Source: Oscillospiraceae bacterium (GTDB taxonomy: Bacteria > Bacillota > Clostridia > Oscillospirales > Oscillospiraceae). From it: DNA of 48,840 nt. Made by a program: the position numbers and the translations under genes. This document shows positions 1-7,474 of this stretch, in pieces. The stretch is from contig JAFQZN010000052.1 in assembly GCA_017405865.1 (NCBI GenBank), positions 1 through 48,840 on the forward strand. The letters are read 5' to 3'. Within the stretch, counting starts at the first letter, position 1. Each line of letters begins with the position of its first letter. Below the pieces are notes generated by a model, which was not told the DNA's origin, made no database searches, and worked only from the letters and a program-made list of their open reading frames with translations.

Positions 1-116
1 AGATGAGATCTCCACTCTTCGGAGTAAGGCTCGACGTAGACTATGTCGTTGATAGGTCAGGGGTGTAAGTGCAGTAATGCATGTAGCTGACTGATACTAA
101 TAAGCCGAAAGCTTGA
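1..116 (+). rRNA. 23S ribosomal RNA, 3' end only
   Basis: The first bases match the conserved 3' end of bacterial 23S rRNA: a stretch reading TGACTGATACTAATAAGCCG followed by the closing CTTGACCT. The gene enters from outside the window, so only its last part is visible. The exact 3' end is uncertain by a few bases. It is followed by 5S rRNA on the same strand, as expected for the end of an rRNA operon. Confidence 0.93.
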
Positions 117-214
117 CCTCACAGCAAGCAAAATGCAAGAGGAAGCAGGCTCGAAGTTGCAGCATTCATTCTTCCGATTCATTCGTGTTCAGTTTTCAGG
201 GTGTATCCTCTTTA

Positions 215-330
<116 letters not shown>

Positions 331-334
331 CAAG

Positions 335-365
335 AACCTCCTACGTCTGTAGGAGGTTTTCTTTT
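335..365 (+). terminator. Intrinsic terminator of the rRNA operon
   Basis: An inverted repeat AACCTCCTAC / GTAGGAGGTT with a short loop is followed by TTTTCTTTT. It sits five bases behind the 5S 3' end. It is the first of a series of similar hairpins in the array that follows. Confidence 0.85.
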
Positions 366-1010
366 CGCCTAAAACATTCCACAGGAATGTTTTTGCGGCG
401 AAGACAACACTTGGCCTACCTGGGAAGATAGGTAACGCCAACACTGAAACCTCCTACTTATGTGGGAGGTTTTTTCATGCCTATACCCGCCAAGTATTGC
501 GTTCGCCTAAAACGCTCCACCGGAGCGTTTCTTCACGGCGAAGACAATCCTTGGCCTGCCTGGGAAGATAGGTAACGCCAACACAAGAACCTCCTACGAA
601 AGTAGGAGGTTTTTTCGTATCTGTACCCGCCAAGTATTGCGTTCGCCTAAAACGCTCCACCGGAGCGTTTCTTCACGGCGAAGACAATCCTTGGCCTGCC
701 TGGGAAGATAGGTAACGCCAACGTGAATAGACCTCCTACTACGGTAGGAGGTCTTCTTCTTTGCCAAGTATTGTGCTTGCCTAAAGCATTCCACCGGAAT
801 GCTTTTTAACGGCAAGGACAACACTTGGCCTACCCGGGAAGATAGGTAACGCCAACACAAGAACCTCCTACGTCTGTAGGAGGTTTCTTTTCGCCTAAAA
901 CATTCCACAGGAATGTTTTTGCGGCGAAGACAACACTTGGCCTACCCGGGAAGATAGGTAACGCCAACATGCATAACAAAAGCTCCTACGAAAGTAGGAG
1001 CTTTTGTTAT
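366..1010 (+). repeat. Tandem array of 5S-tail and terminator-hairpin modules
   Basis: Five further copies of the 5S 3' tail (core GATAGGTAACGCCAAC, starting near 427, 567, 707, 841 and 953; the true 5S copy starts at 314) are spaced 112-140 nt apart. Between them lie two alternating hairpins: one with CCTCCTAC/GTAGGAGG arms and a T-run, and one whose outer arms are TTCGCC/GGCGAA. The stem arms differ between units in a compensatory way (ACATTCC/GGAATGT, ACGCTCC/GGAGCGT, GCATTCC/GGAATGC). The last hairpin, GCTCCTAC/GTAGGAGC, ends near 1008. The array holds no plausible gene. It may be a stack of terminators or a set of small structured RNAs. Confidence 0.85.
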
Positions 1011-1011
1011 G

Positions 1012-1110
1012 CAATGAATTGCGCCTGACGGCGCGTGAATTGACCTACGGTCATGAATTGCGCTTCGTGCATGAATTGCCCTGCGGGGCATGGGGAGCGC
1101 AATTCATGCC
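1012..1110. repeat. Short direct repeats with variable mini-hairpins
   Basis: The motif TGAATTG recurs about every 17-23 nt. Between copies lie mini-hairpins whose arms change together: CGCC-tgac-GGCG, ACC-tac-GGT, CCC-tgc-GGG. The stretch closes with GCGCAATTCATG, the reverse complement of the repeat with its arm. A related two-unit version is at 31154-31200. No coding content is evident. Confidence 0.7.
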
Positions 1111-1125
1111 TGTGAAATGGTGATA

Positions 1126-1779
1126 TTAGAAGTGGTCTAGATCATAATACTGAATCAGCGGATTGGATTTGTCCTGCTTATTTTTCATCTGCACAGCCTC
1201 GTGCGCTGAAATCTGTCCTAAACGGATGAGAATATATATTCCCGAGACAAGCATCAGAACGCGACCGGCATATAAATACCACGGGTATGACAGGGCTGAC
1301 GCTTCCGTCGATGCTGTAGAGAGGGTCAGCACGTACACAGCATCTGGCAGGAAGGACACCTCGACAGTTTCGCCAATGACGGACGCACGAAGTCCCGAAA
1401 AATACAGTTCTTTGCCTTCGACCATTGCATAAGACCCTGCGGAAGGCGGCGCCCACAGATATGGTCGCAGATACTGTTCGGAAACTGTTCCTTGCAAGTC
1501 GTCTGCGTGCTGCTCTGCCTCCGAAAAGCGCAGTGCGTTTTGCGGTGTTAGCAGCAGAACGACAGACACCGCAAAGAGAGAAACAAATATCCCTCCGAAA
1601 ACGAGGTCCAATATCATCGAGATCCGGTGCTTCTCTGTCTCTGTCTGATGCCCTGCACGACGCTTGATCGCCACGAATAGATAAATAAGGAAAACAGAGA
1701 CAAACAATAATGCTATAACATGTTTTGCGAGTGCGACAGATTCCGCCTCGCAGAGCGTCGCAGGTGTCCATTCGATCAT
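1126..1779 (-). CDS. Hypothetical membrane protein, 217 aa
   Basis: I do not recognise the family. The protein shows about three hydrophobic segments: residues about 18-38 (after a short acidic N-terminus), 57-79 and 165-185. Between the second and third is a soluble stretch of roughly 85 residues that probably lies outside the membrane. The C-terminus is polar and charged. The start ATG is preceded by an AAAGGAAA-type ribosome site. It stands alone, with no partner gene in the same direction nearby, and its codon use matches its neighbours only moderately (less GC-rich). Confidence 0.75.
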   Translation of the reverse strand: MIEWTPATLCEAESVALAKHVIALLFVSVFLIYLFVAIKRRAGHQTETEKHRISMILDLVFGGIFVSLFAVSVVLLLTPQNALRFSEAEQHADDLQGTVSEQYLRPYLWAPPSAGSYAMVEGKELYFSGLRASVIGETVEVSFLPDAVYVLTLSTASTEASALSYPWYLYAGRVLMLVSGIYILIRLGQISAHEAVQMKNKQDKSNPLIQYYDLDHF

Positions 1780-2058
1780 ATCGCTGTTTCCTTTCTAACG
1801 AATCCCTACTGTGTTCTCTTTTTGTGGGATTGTTCTATTGAGCGCTTGCGTTAGCACCGCCAATCGACTTTAATGTGCTTGGAATACAAGTTATAATAAC
1901 TGTGCATATCGCAGGGTATCCACTTTGATGGATTCTCACGCGATTTGGTTGTTATTCTTTGTTAAATTTAGCACAAATAAAAAGGACAATCAAGCGGATT
2001 CAATGATTATTTGCATAACGTCAAAATAGGTGTGTTCAGCGTCAAGCGTGGGGCTGCG

Positions 2059-2087
2059 TTGCACAAACGGGCAAATTGTGCTATAAT
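2059..2087 (+). promoter_or_regulatory. Sigma-A type promoter for the DUF2809-like gene
   Basis: TTGCAC, 17 nt, TATAAT, ending 18 nt before the start codon of the gene at 2106. It lies in a 326-nt AT-richer gap (1780-2105) in which I see no gene or other structure. Confidence 0.7.
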
Positions 2088-2105
2088 ACCTACGGAGGCG
2101 GTCGA

Positions 2106-2507
2106 ATGAAAAAGACGGTGATCAGAAGGATCGTTTATGCGGCGGCGCTCGTCTGTCTGTGCGTGCTCGCGCTGGCGGTCAGGAGGGCAAACGGCGCGGC
2201 GCCGAGCTTTTTCAACACCTATTTTCCGGATACGGCGTGGACGATGGCGGTCTACTGCGGTCTCGGGCTGCTGGTTGACCGCTCGCCGCTGTTCAATTTG
2301 ATCGCATCGCTGCTGATTTCCTACGCGGTGGAGATTTCACAGCTGTTTCATCCCGCTTTTCTGGAGGCGCTTCGCGCCACGCGGATCGGCGGCCTGATCC
2401 TCGGCTACGGCTTTCTTTGGAGCGACCTGCTCTGCTACACCGTCGGCGCACTGCTCTGCTATGGCGTTCACAGCCTGCTGCTGCGCCGGGTTGACAGGAC
2501 GCAATAG
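2106..2507 (+). CDS. Small integral membrane protein, DUF2809-like
   Basis: The 133-residue protein is mostly hydrophobic, with about four membrane segments and a basic N-terminus (MKKTVIRR). The arrangement, with FFNTYFPDTAWTM near residue 36, SYAVEISQLF in the middle and a conserved GFLWSDLLCY before the last helix, fits the DUF2809 family of unknown function, found in Firmicutes and Bacteroidetes. The start at 2106 is supported by the upstream GGAGG ribosome site and a strong promoter; an earlier ATG at 2076 falls inside the promoter and is rejected. Function is unknown. Confidence 0.82.
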   Translation: MKKTVIRRIVYAAALVCLCVLALAVRRANGAAPSFFNTYFPDTAWTMAVYCGLGLLVDRSPLFNLIASLLISYAVEISQLFHPAFLEALRATRIGGLILGYGFLWSDLLCYTVGALLCYGVHSLLLRRVDRTQ

Positions 2508-2528
2508 CGGCGCTTCGACGCGGGCGGA

Positions 2529-2557
2529 TTGACAGTACAATCACTTTATGATATGTA
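2529..2557 (+). promoter_or_regulatory. Putative promoter of the 2594 lipoprotein gene
   Basis: TTGACA, 17 nt, TATGTA, with a GTGGAGGA ribosome site and ATG following at 2594. The perfect -35 makes this credible; the -10 is weak. Confidence 0.5.
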
Positions 2558-2593
2558 TAAAGCACAACGATACTTTACGTGGAGGACGAAAGC

Positions 2594-3174
2594 ATGAAGA
2601 AAACCGTTTTTTGTATGATCGCGCTGATTGCCGTGGTGGGCTACTCTTTGCGCTGACAGGCTGCGCAACTACCGCAGATAACCGCGAAAGCACCGGCCCG
2701 GAGACGAGCGCCGCAGAGACGGACGCCGCAGAGACGGACGCGTCAGAGAGCCAGGGAACAAAGGATAGCGCGGTCGTGACGATTGCCGAGGACACGTTTC
2801 CACTGAAAAGCGAAACCGAGCTGAACCATCTGCATTATCTGGAAAACTATGTGGACTTTATGACGGACAGAGTCGGAAACACAAAGTCAATGAGCTTTAA
2901 TTACGCGGGAGATTTTTCGTTCGAGGTGCGTGTCAACTGCGAGGAAGAGCATTCGTTGGATGAAGTAAAGGCGATGTTGAGCGAATACGAGGAAATGATA
3001 AAAGCCGTGAACGGCGTTGTGTATTCGTATTACGAATTCACAAATGACTTAAGGGACACGGTGCATTATTATCTGTATGAATACGAGAATCAGATCTATT
3101 CCATCATTTTCTTCCTGGGGAAGACTCCCGGAAATATCGAAGAAGTGTTTATGAACAACGTCAGATTTGAATAA
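2594..3174 (+). pseudogene. Small lipoprotein gene with a frameshift in the signal peptide
   Basis: From the well-placed ATG at 2594 (ribosome site GGAGG) the frame begins as a signal peptide, MKKTVFCMIALIAVVG, then runs into TGA. One frame over, from about 2638, the reading continues as LLFALTGC, a perfect lipobox, followed by an acidic, Thr/Ala/Glu-rich linker and a soluble domain of about 140 residues ending at 3174. A single missing base in a G run near 2636-2640 explains both. The repaired product would be a lipoprotein of about 193 residues of unknown function. The mature part is intact, so the lesion is recent, phase-variable or a sequencing error. Confidence 0.7.
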
Positions 3175-3364
3175 AAAAGTCCGTAACCGTCAAAATCGGA
3201 ACAGCATTTTGGAGTTTTCTTCTATTGGATCGTTTTCTGAATCTTCAGATTTTTTCAAAAGCTTGCTTCGCAAGGATTATGACTTACTGCGCAACTCACG
3301 ACCTACCGTACCTGTGTACGCCGACGGTCGTGAGTTGCTTGTCTTCCGAACTTTTTGACAGCCC
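3171..3364. repeat. Non-coding element with inverted ends, copy 1
   Basis: The left end AAAAAAGTCCGTAACCGTCA starts inside the stop region of the lipoprotein gene; the right end CGAACTTTTTGACAG (3347-3361) is its near inverse. Inside are a CTTGCTTCGCAAG mini-hairpin and a longer inverted pair AACTCACGAC (3293-3302) / GTCGTGAGTT (3327-3336). Related copies are at 42963-43238 and 48701-48840. It encodes no plausible protein and looks like a MITE-type element. Confidence 0.7.
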
Positions 3365-3397
3365 GAAGGCGGCTGCGCTTTGCGCGCAGCCGCCTTG
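3365..3397. terminator. Hairpin between convergent genes, possible terminator
   Basis: AAGGCGGCTGCGC and GCGCAGCCGCCTT form a strong stem directly behind the repeat element and just before the 3' end of the minus-strand VWA gene. T-runs are weak on both strands, so termination is probable but not certain. Confidence 0.5.
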
Positions 3398-3403
3398 TTT
3401 CGC

Positions 3404-4054
3404 TTACCGCTCGCTGTCGCGGGAGTTGAAGTCCTCGGAGATTTCCGCGCTCCATTCGCGCGGGACGCACTTGCCCGCGCGCAGCCCGCAGACCGCCTCG
3501 GCGACGGCTTTGTAGACGGTCTTCGTCCCCTTGCGGTCGGCGTGGTAATTGGCGGCGCGCTCGGGCGCGATGCCGAAGGACGCGGCGGTCTGCACCGCGT
3601 CGATGTTCGCGCCGAGGAAGAGGAATTCCCAGCCGCACGCCTGCTGCTGCTCGATCAGCTTTTTGACCGCCGCCGTGGAATATTCCTTGCTCGCGTTTTC
3701 CAGCCCGTCCGTCGTGATGACGAAGACGGTCTTTTCCGGCACGTCCTCGGGGCGGATATAGCGGTGTACGTTCTTGATGTGCTCCACCGTCTGCCCGATC
3801 GCGTCCAGAAGGGCGGTGCAGCCGCGCACGGTGTAGTCGCGGTCGGTCAGCGGCGCTACCTCCGCGAGCTTCACGCGGTCGTGCAGGGTCGTGATCTCGT
3901 GGTCAAAGAGGACGGTTGTGACGAACGCCTCGCCGTCCTGCTGCTTCTGCTTTTCGAGCATGGCGTTGAAGCCGCCGACCGTGTCGCTCTCCAGCCCTGC
4001 CATCGAGCCGCTGCGGTCAAGGATGAAGACCAGTTCCGTTGCATTGTTTTTCAT
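3404..4054 (-). CDS. von Willebrand factor type A domain protein
   Basis: The 216-residue protein is almost entirely one VWA domain. The metal-ion-dependent adhesion site is complete: D13-R-S15-G-S17 near the start, T80 and D116 in a TTDGLEN context. There is no signal peptide or membrane segment, so it is likely cytoplasmic; such proteins often act as metal-dependent protein-binding partners. The start at 4054 follows a perfect AGGAGGT site; an upstream extension is rejected because it crosses a terminator-like hairpin. It lies behind an HTH protein gene on the same strand. The partner and exact role are unknown. Confidence 0.88.
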   Translation of the reverse strand: MKNNATELVFILDRSGSMAGLESDTVGGFNAMLEKQKQQDGEAFVTTVLFDHEITTLHDRVKLAEVAPLTDRDYTVRGCTALLDAIGQTVEHIKNVHRYIRPEDVPEKTVFVITTDGLENASKEYSTAAVKKLIEQQQACGWEFLFLGANIDAVQTAASFGIAPERAANYHADRKGTKTVYKAVAEAVCGLRAGKCVPREWSAEISEDFNSRDSER

Positions 4055-4068
4055 TGTGTTACCTCCTG

Positions 4069-4104
4069 AAAAAATCATGTGGTTGTTTTGCTTACAACCA
4101 CATG
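4069..4104 (-). terminator. Terminator or attenuator just upstream of the VWA gene
   Basis: CATGTGGTTGT and ACAACCACATG form a perfect 11-bp stem with a 7-nt loop. On the minus strand it is followed by six T. It ends only about 15 nt before the VWA start codon and two bases from its ribosome site, so it either ends transcripts from the HTH gene or limits expression of the VWA gene. Confidence 0.75.
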
Positions 4105-4149
4105 ATACCAGAGACAATATTTCAATGGGTCGCCCACGAGGCGACATTT

Positions 4150-4662
4150 CTATACATACAAAAGCGGCTGGTCGAATTCGTAGAGCGCTTCGTTGATCTG
4201 GGCGAGGTCGTAGCAGCGGTTTTCGACAAAATAGGAAATAATCACGTCGAACTTGCTGCTGCGCGACAGGGCGAAGCCCGCCTTGGAAAGCAGCTCGTCT
4301 GTCTCCTCCGGCGACAGCTCCAGGGCGATGGCGAGGGCGATGGCGGTGGGCTTGGACGGGCGGTAATGCAGGTCGGAGCGGATCTTCGAGAAGAGCTTGC
4401 GGTCGATGTTCGCCTTTTTGTAGCACTGCGCGTCGGTCAGCCCTTTTTCGTCGATCTTCCGCAGGAGCATTTCGGTAAAGCTCTCGTCCAGTTGCCCGAT
4501 CAGCTCCTGCAGAGAGGCGCTGTCCATGCAGGCTTCCGCCGCTGCGGAGGGCAGCGGCGCGCTGCCGCAGGCCTTCGCGGCGAAGGTCCGCCGGTCCTTC
4601 TGCGGCGCATGCCAGTGCGTTTGCAGATAGGAAAGCAAGTCTTGCCTGCGTTCGTTTGTCAT
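4150..4662 (-). CDS. Helix-turn-helix protein of the type found with macro domains
   Basis: The 170-residue protein has a C-terminal half with a recognisable pattern (CYKKANIDRKLFSKIRSD, then a run on SKPTAIALAIALELSPEETDELL). From memory this module occurs in Firmicutes as a stand-alone HTH-like protein or fused to macro (ADP-ribose-binding) domains; here no macro domain is present. The N-terminal 60 residues are not recognised. The ATG at 4662 is preferred over a GTG at 4671 because GGAG lies about 8 nt upstream of it. It follows the GT4-CsaB gene by 5 nt, so the two are probably co-transcribed. It may regulate or partner the VWA protein downstream. Confidence 0.7.
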   Translation of the reverse strand: MTNERRQDLLSYLQTHWHAPQKDRRTFAAKACGSAPLPSAAAEACMDSASLQELIGQLDESFTEMLLRKIDEKGLTDAQCYKKANIDRKLFSKIRSDLHYRPSKPTAIALAIALELSPEETDELLSKAGFALSRSSKFDVIISYFVENRCYDLAQINEALYEFDQPLLYV

Positions 4663-4667
4663 AGTTC

Positions 4668-6872
4668 TCACTCCAGCAGGCGTTTGGCAAGCGTCTCGTT
4701 ATTGCGCGAGAGCCTGCGCAGACGCTCGATGTTTTCGGCGGCAAAGGGCTCCTCGGCAATGGCGGCGTCGATCAGGTCGCCCAGCGCGGCGGCGTTGACC
4801 TCCGAGAGCGGAAGATACAGCTCCTGCCCCAGATAGTCCAAAAAGCCGCTGACCTTCGGATCGTAGACGACGCCGACCATCGGCACGCCCTGCCCGGAGG
4901 CAAAAATCAGCGTGTGCAGGCGCATGGACACGACCAGCGACATCCGGCGCACCAGCGCGAGGATCTCGCCGCCGTTGATCCCGGCACTCAAGACCAGATG
5001 CGGACATTTGACCTTTTCTGCGACCGCTCTTGCGGCAGGCTCGTCGCGGTTCGGCTCCATCGCGTAGAGGATCGGGATGAGGCCGTATTCGCGGTGGGCG
5101 TAGTCGGCGGCGCCCGCAAAGGCGGCAACCTTTTCGTCAAAGCTCTCCCACGGGCGCACCGCCAGCATCATATAGCGCTTGCCGTCGGTCAGCCCGCAGC
5201 GGCGCAGGTAGGCGCGCAGCTCGTCGGTGTCCGGCGGGTCGATCAGCAGGGCGGGGTCGGCGTTGAGGTGGATCTCGGGCTTCGTGACGCCGAGCTGCTG
5301 CAAAAAGTCAATGGAATAGCGGTCGCGCACGGAGATAATGTCCGCGCAGCGGTCGAGGACCTTGCCTGCGCGCTTCTGATTGCGCGGGCGGGAGATCGGC
5401 CCGACGCCGCAGCCGTAGAGCATGATCTTGCAGCCGTGGAACGCCGCCTGCCGGATGCTGAACAGGTAGTAGAGCAAAGAGCGCGTGCTCGTCGCGTCCT
5501 GCATCAGCGTACCGCCGCCGCTGATATAGAGGCGGCTGCGGCGCAGGAGCCTGCCGATTTTGAAAATGTGGAAGGCGTGCACGGAATTGATGCCGGCGCA
5601 GAGCTTCGTTTCCATCGGGTTGCGGCTCAAGGCGCAGATCGGAAGATCGGGGTCGATGTGCTGCAGCTGCTCGACGATGGCGTTCAGAATGGCATTGTCG
5701 CCGCTGTTGCCCTTGCCGTAGGCGCCGCAGATCACAACGCCGTCGCGCCACAGCTTGGGCCGCGCGGCGCGGCGGATGATCGTCTCGTAGATGCTCTTCT
5801 GCTTGCAGAGCATGGCGTCAAGGGAAAAGTCGCGCTTCGTTTTTTCGTAGAGCTTTTCGCCCATGGCGGCGCGCTCATCGGGATGCGTGGCGAAGAAGAT
5901 CATATGCTCTGCCAGCTTCTGTTCGTCCTGCGCCCGGAAGAGAAGACCGTTAAACCCGTCGTCGATCAGCCACGGCACGCCGCCGACCTGCGAGGAGATC
6001 GTGGCGCAGTGCATCCGCGCGCCCTCGGTCAGGGCGTAGGGGAAGGTCTCGGAGAGGGAGGTCAGCACGTTGACGTCGATCGCGTTGTAGAAGCTGTCGA
6101 TGTCCGCCTCCCAGCCGATGAAGGACACCGTCCCTGCAGGGCAGAGCGACGCCGCAAGCGAGCGGATCTCCGCCTCCTGTTCGCCGGTGCCGGCGATGGC
6201 GAGGCGGATGTCCGGGCAGGTCTTCACCGCCTGCGCAAAGGCGCGCACCAGCGTGGCCATGTCCTTGACGGGGTTGATGCGCGCGGCGATGCCGAAGACG
6301 ACGTTCTCCTCGGAAAAGCCGAGCCGCTGCAGGTATTCTCCGCGCGGGACGGGCGTGCAGGGCTTGGAGAAATCCACGCCGTTATAGAGCGTGTAGATGC
6401 GCTGCGGATCGAAGCCGCGCTCGATCAGAAGATTCGTCATGCCAGCGCTCACGCCGATCCACGCGTCAAAGCGCGGCAGGGCGAGCTTGTTGATGTTGCC
6501 GTAGGTCAGCGCGGCGAGGGGTCTTCCCATATAGTCCAGCCGGTAGTCGCTGTGGATGGTGGAGATGACCGGCACACCCGCCTTCTTCTGCAGGAGCATG
6601 CCCATCAGATTCGCGCGCGCGCCGTGGCAGTGGATGACCTGGTAGCCGTCGTGGCGGATCATGGCGAGGATGCGCTTGCGGGCGCGCAGGAGGTTGTTGT
6701 CCTCGATAACGGTCGTCGGGATGCCGAGCTGCCGTGCCTCTGCGGCAAAGGGCCCCTCGGTGAAGCAGATCATGTGGACCGTCTCGGTCTTGTTCAGCCC
6801 CGCGAGCAGGGACAAAACGTGCGTTTTCGCGCCGCCGACGTCGCCGCCGGAGATCATGTGGATGATTTTCAT
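4668..6872 (-). CDS. csaB: GT4 glycosyltransferase fused to CsaB-type pyruvyl transferase
   Basis: Two enzymes are joined in 734 residues. Residues about 1-365 form a family 4 glycosyltransferase (start MKIIHMISGGDVGGAKTHV, acceptor-loop glycines; the donor-site region ALTEGARMHC with an E-x7-E-like pattern near residue 295). Residues about 370-734 form a polysaccharide pyruvyl transferase of the CsaB type (GAYGKGNSGDNAILNA at its start, later SGGGTLMQD and MRLHTLIFA). CsaB adds ketal pyruvate to cell-wall glycans, in some Gram-positives the anchor for SLH-domain proteins. The ATG at 6872 has a GGGAGG site; a longer frame upstream would overlap the promoter. It faces a DUF4330/O-antigen ligase operon. 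Confidence 0.9.
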   Translation of the reverse strand: MKIIHMISGGDVGGAKTHVLSLLAGLNKTETVHMICFTEGPFAAEARQLGIPTTVIEDNNLLRARKRILAMIRHDGYQVIHCHGARANLMGMLLQKKAGVPVISTIHSDYRLDYMGRPLAALTYGNINKLALPRFDAWIGVSAGMTNLLIERGFDPQRIYTLYNGVDFSKPCTPVPRGEYLQRLGFSEENVVFGIAARINPVKDMATLVRAFAQAVKTCPDIRLAIAGTGEQEAEIRSLAASLCPAGTVSFIGWEADIDSFYNAIDVNVLTSLSETFPYALTEGARMHCATISSQVGGVPWLIDDGFNGLLFRAQDEQKLAEHMIFFATHPDERAAMGEKLYEKTKRDFSLDAMLCKQKSIYETIIRRAARPKLWRDGVVICGAYGKGNSGDNAILNAIVEQLQHIDPDLPICALSRNPMETKLCAGINSVHAFHIFKIGRLLRRSRLYISGGGTLMQDATSTRSLLYYLFSIRQAAFHGCKIMLYGCGVGPISRPRNQKRAGKVLDRCADIISVRDRYSIDFLQQLGVTKPEIHLNADPALLIDPPDTDELRAYLRRCGLTDGKRYMMLAVRPWESFDEKVAAFAGAADYAHREYGLIPILYAMEPNRDEPAARAVAEKVKCPHLVLSAGINGGEILALVRRMSLVVSMRLHTLIFASGQGVPMVGVVYDPKVSGFLDYLGQELYLPLSEVNAAALGDLIDAAIAEEPFAAENIERLRRLSRNNETLAKRLLE

Positions 6873-6900
6873 AGCCGGTTCCTCCCGGGCAAGAATGGTC

Positions 6901-6929
6901 TTGAATTTCGATGCGGTATCAACTATAAT
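6901..6929 (+). promoter_or_regulatory. Promoter of the DUF4330/O-antigen ligase operon
   Basis: TTGAAT, 17 nt, TATAAT. Its -10 box shares two bases with the -10 box of the opposing csaB promoter. Confidence 0.7.
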
Positions 6930-6955
6930 TATATTATATATTCTCAAAAAATCAA
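6928..6955 (-). promoter_or_regulatory. Promoter of the GT4-csaB gene
   Basis: Read on the minus strand: TTGATT, 16 nt, TATAAT. It overlaps the plus-strand promoter at 6901-6929, so the two probably cannot be occupied together. Confidence 0.6.
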
Positions 6956-6982
6956 TCCCGCGTGCGGATTTTGGAGGTCGTC

Positions 6983-7474
6983 ATGGAACAATCCGGAAAG
7001 AAAAGAAAGCTCAACATCATCGACGTCGTTGTGATCGTCGTTCTCGTCGCCGCGCTGGCGTTTGCGGGCTACAAGCTGCTGGGCCGCGACAGCGGGGAGT
7101 TAGCGGACGCGGACGCCCTGTCTGCGCCGAATATCCGCTTTACGGTGCTTTGCAACGATCTCGATCCCACCCTCGCGGCGAATATTCTGGATTCGCTGGC
7201 GGCGGAGCCGTTGAGCATCGGCGGCTCGACGGTCGAGCGGACGCGGCTGTATAACAGCAACAAGCTGGTCGACGCGCAGGTCGTCGCCTTTGAAGCCGTC
7301 GACGGCGCGGAGGGAACGACCGACCTGCTGCTGACCGTGGAGGCCAACGCCACGGCGACGCCCGGCGCGTACTCCGTCGTCACGCAGGAGATCCGCATCG
7401 GCAAGGACTATATCGTTAAGACGATCGGCGTGGAGATCACCGGGCAGATCCTGTCTCTGGAGACGCTGGGATGA
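6983..7474 (+). CDS. DUF4330-like membrane-anchored protein
   Basis: The 163-residue protein has a short basic N-terminus (EQSGKKRKLN), one membrane segment at about residues 12-34 (IIDVVVIVVLVAALAFAGYKL) and an extracytoplasmic domain with an RTRLYNSNKLVDAQV core. This matches the DUF4330 family, which sits beside O-antigen ligase genes in Clostridia. The start follows TTGGAGG by a good distance. Its stop overlaps the ligase start by 4 nt, pointing to translational coupling. Molecular function is unknown; a role in glycan assembly is inferred from context. Confidence 0.82.
   Translation: MEQSGKKRKLNIIDVVVIVVLVAALAFAGYKLLGRDSGELADADALSAPNIRFTVLCNDLDPTLAANILDSLAAEPLSIGGSTVERTRLYNSNKLVDAQVVAFEAVDGAEGTTDLLLTVEANATATPGAYSVVTQEIRIGKDYIVKTIGVEITGQILSLETLG

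Noticed and set aside
594-908. 104-codon minus-strand frame in the post-5S array
   Set aside because: It is built from the repeated hairpins and has no gene-like features.
4914-7034. 706-codon plus-strand frame opposite csaB
   Set aside because: It is the antisense shadow of the GT4-CsaB gene, caused by high GC at third positions; no domain, no start signal.
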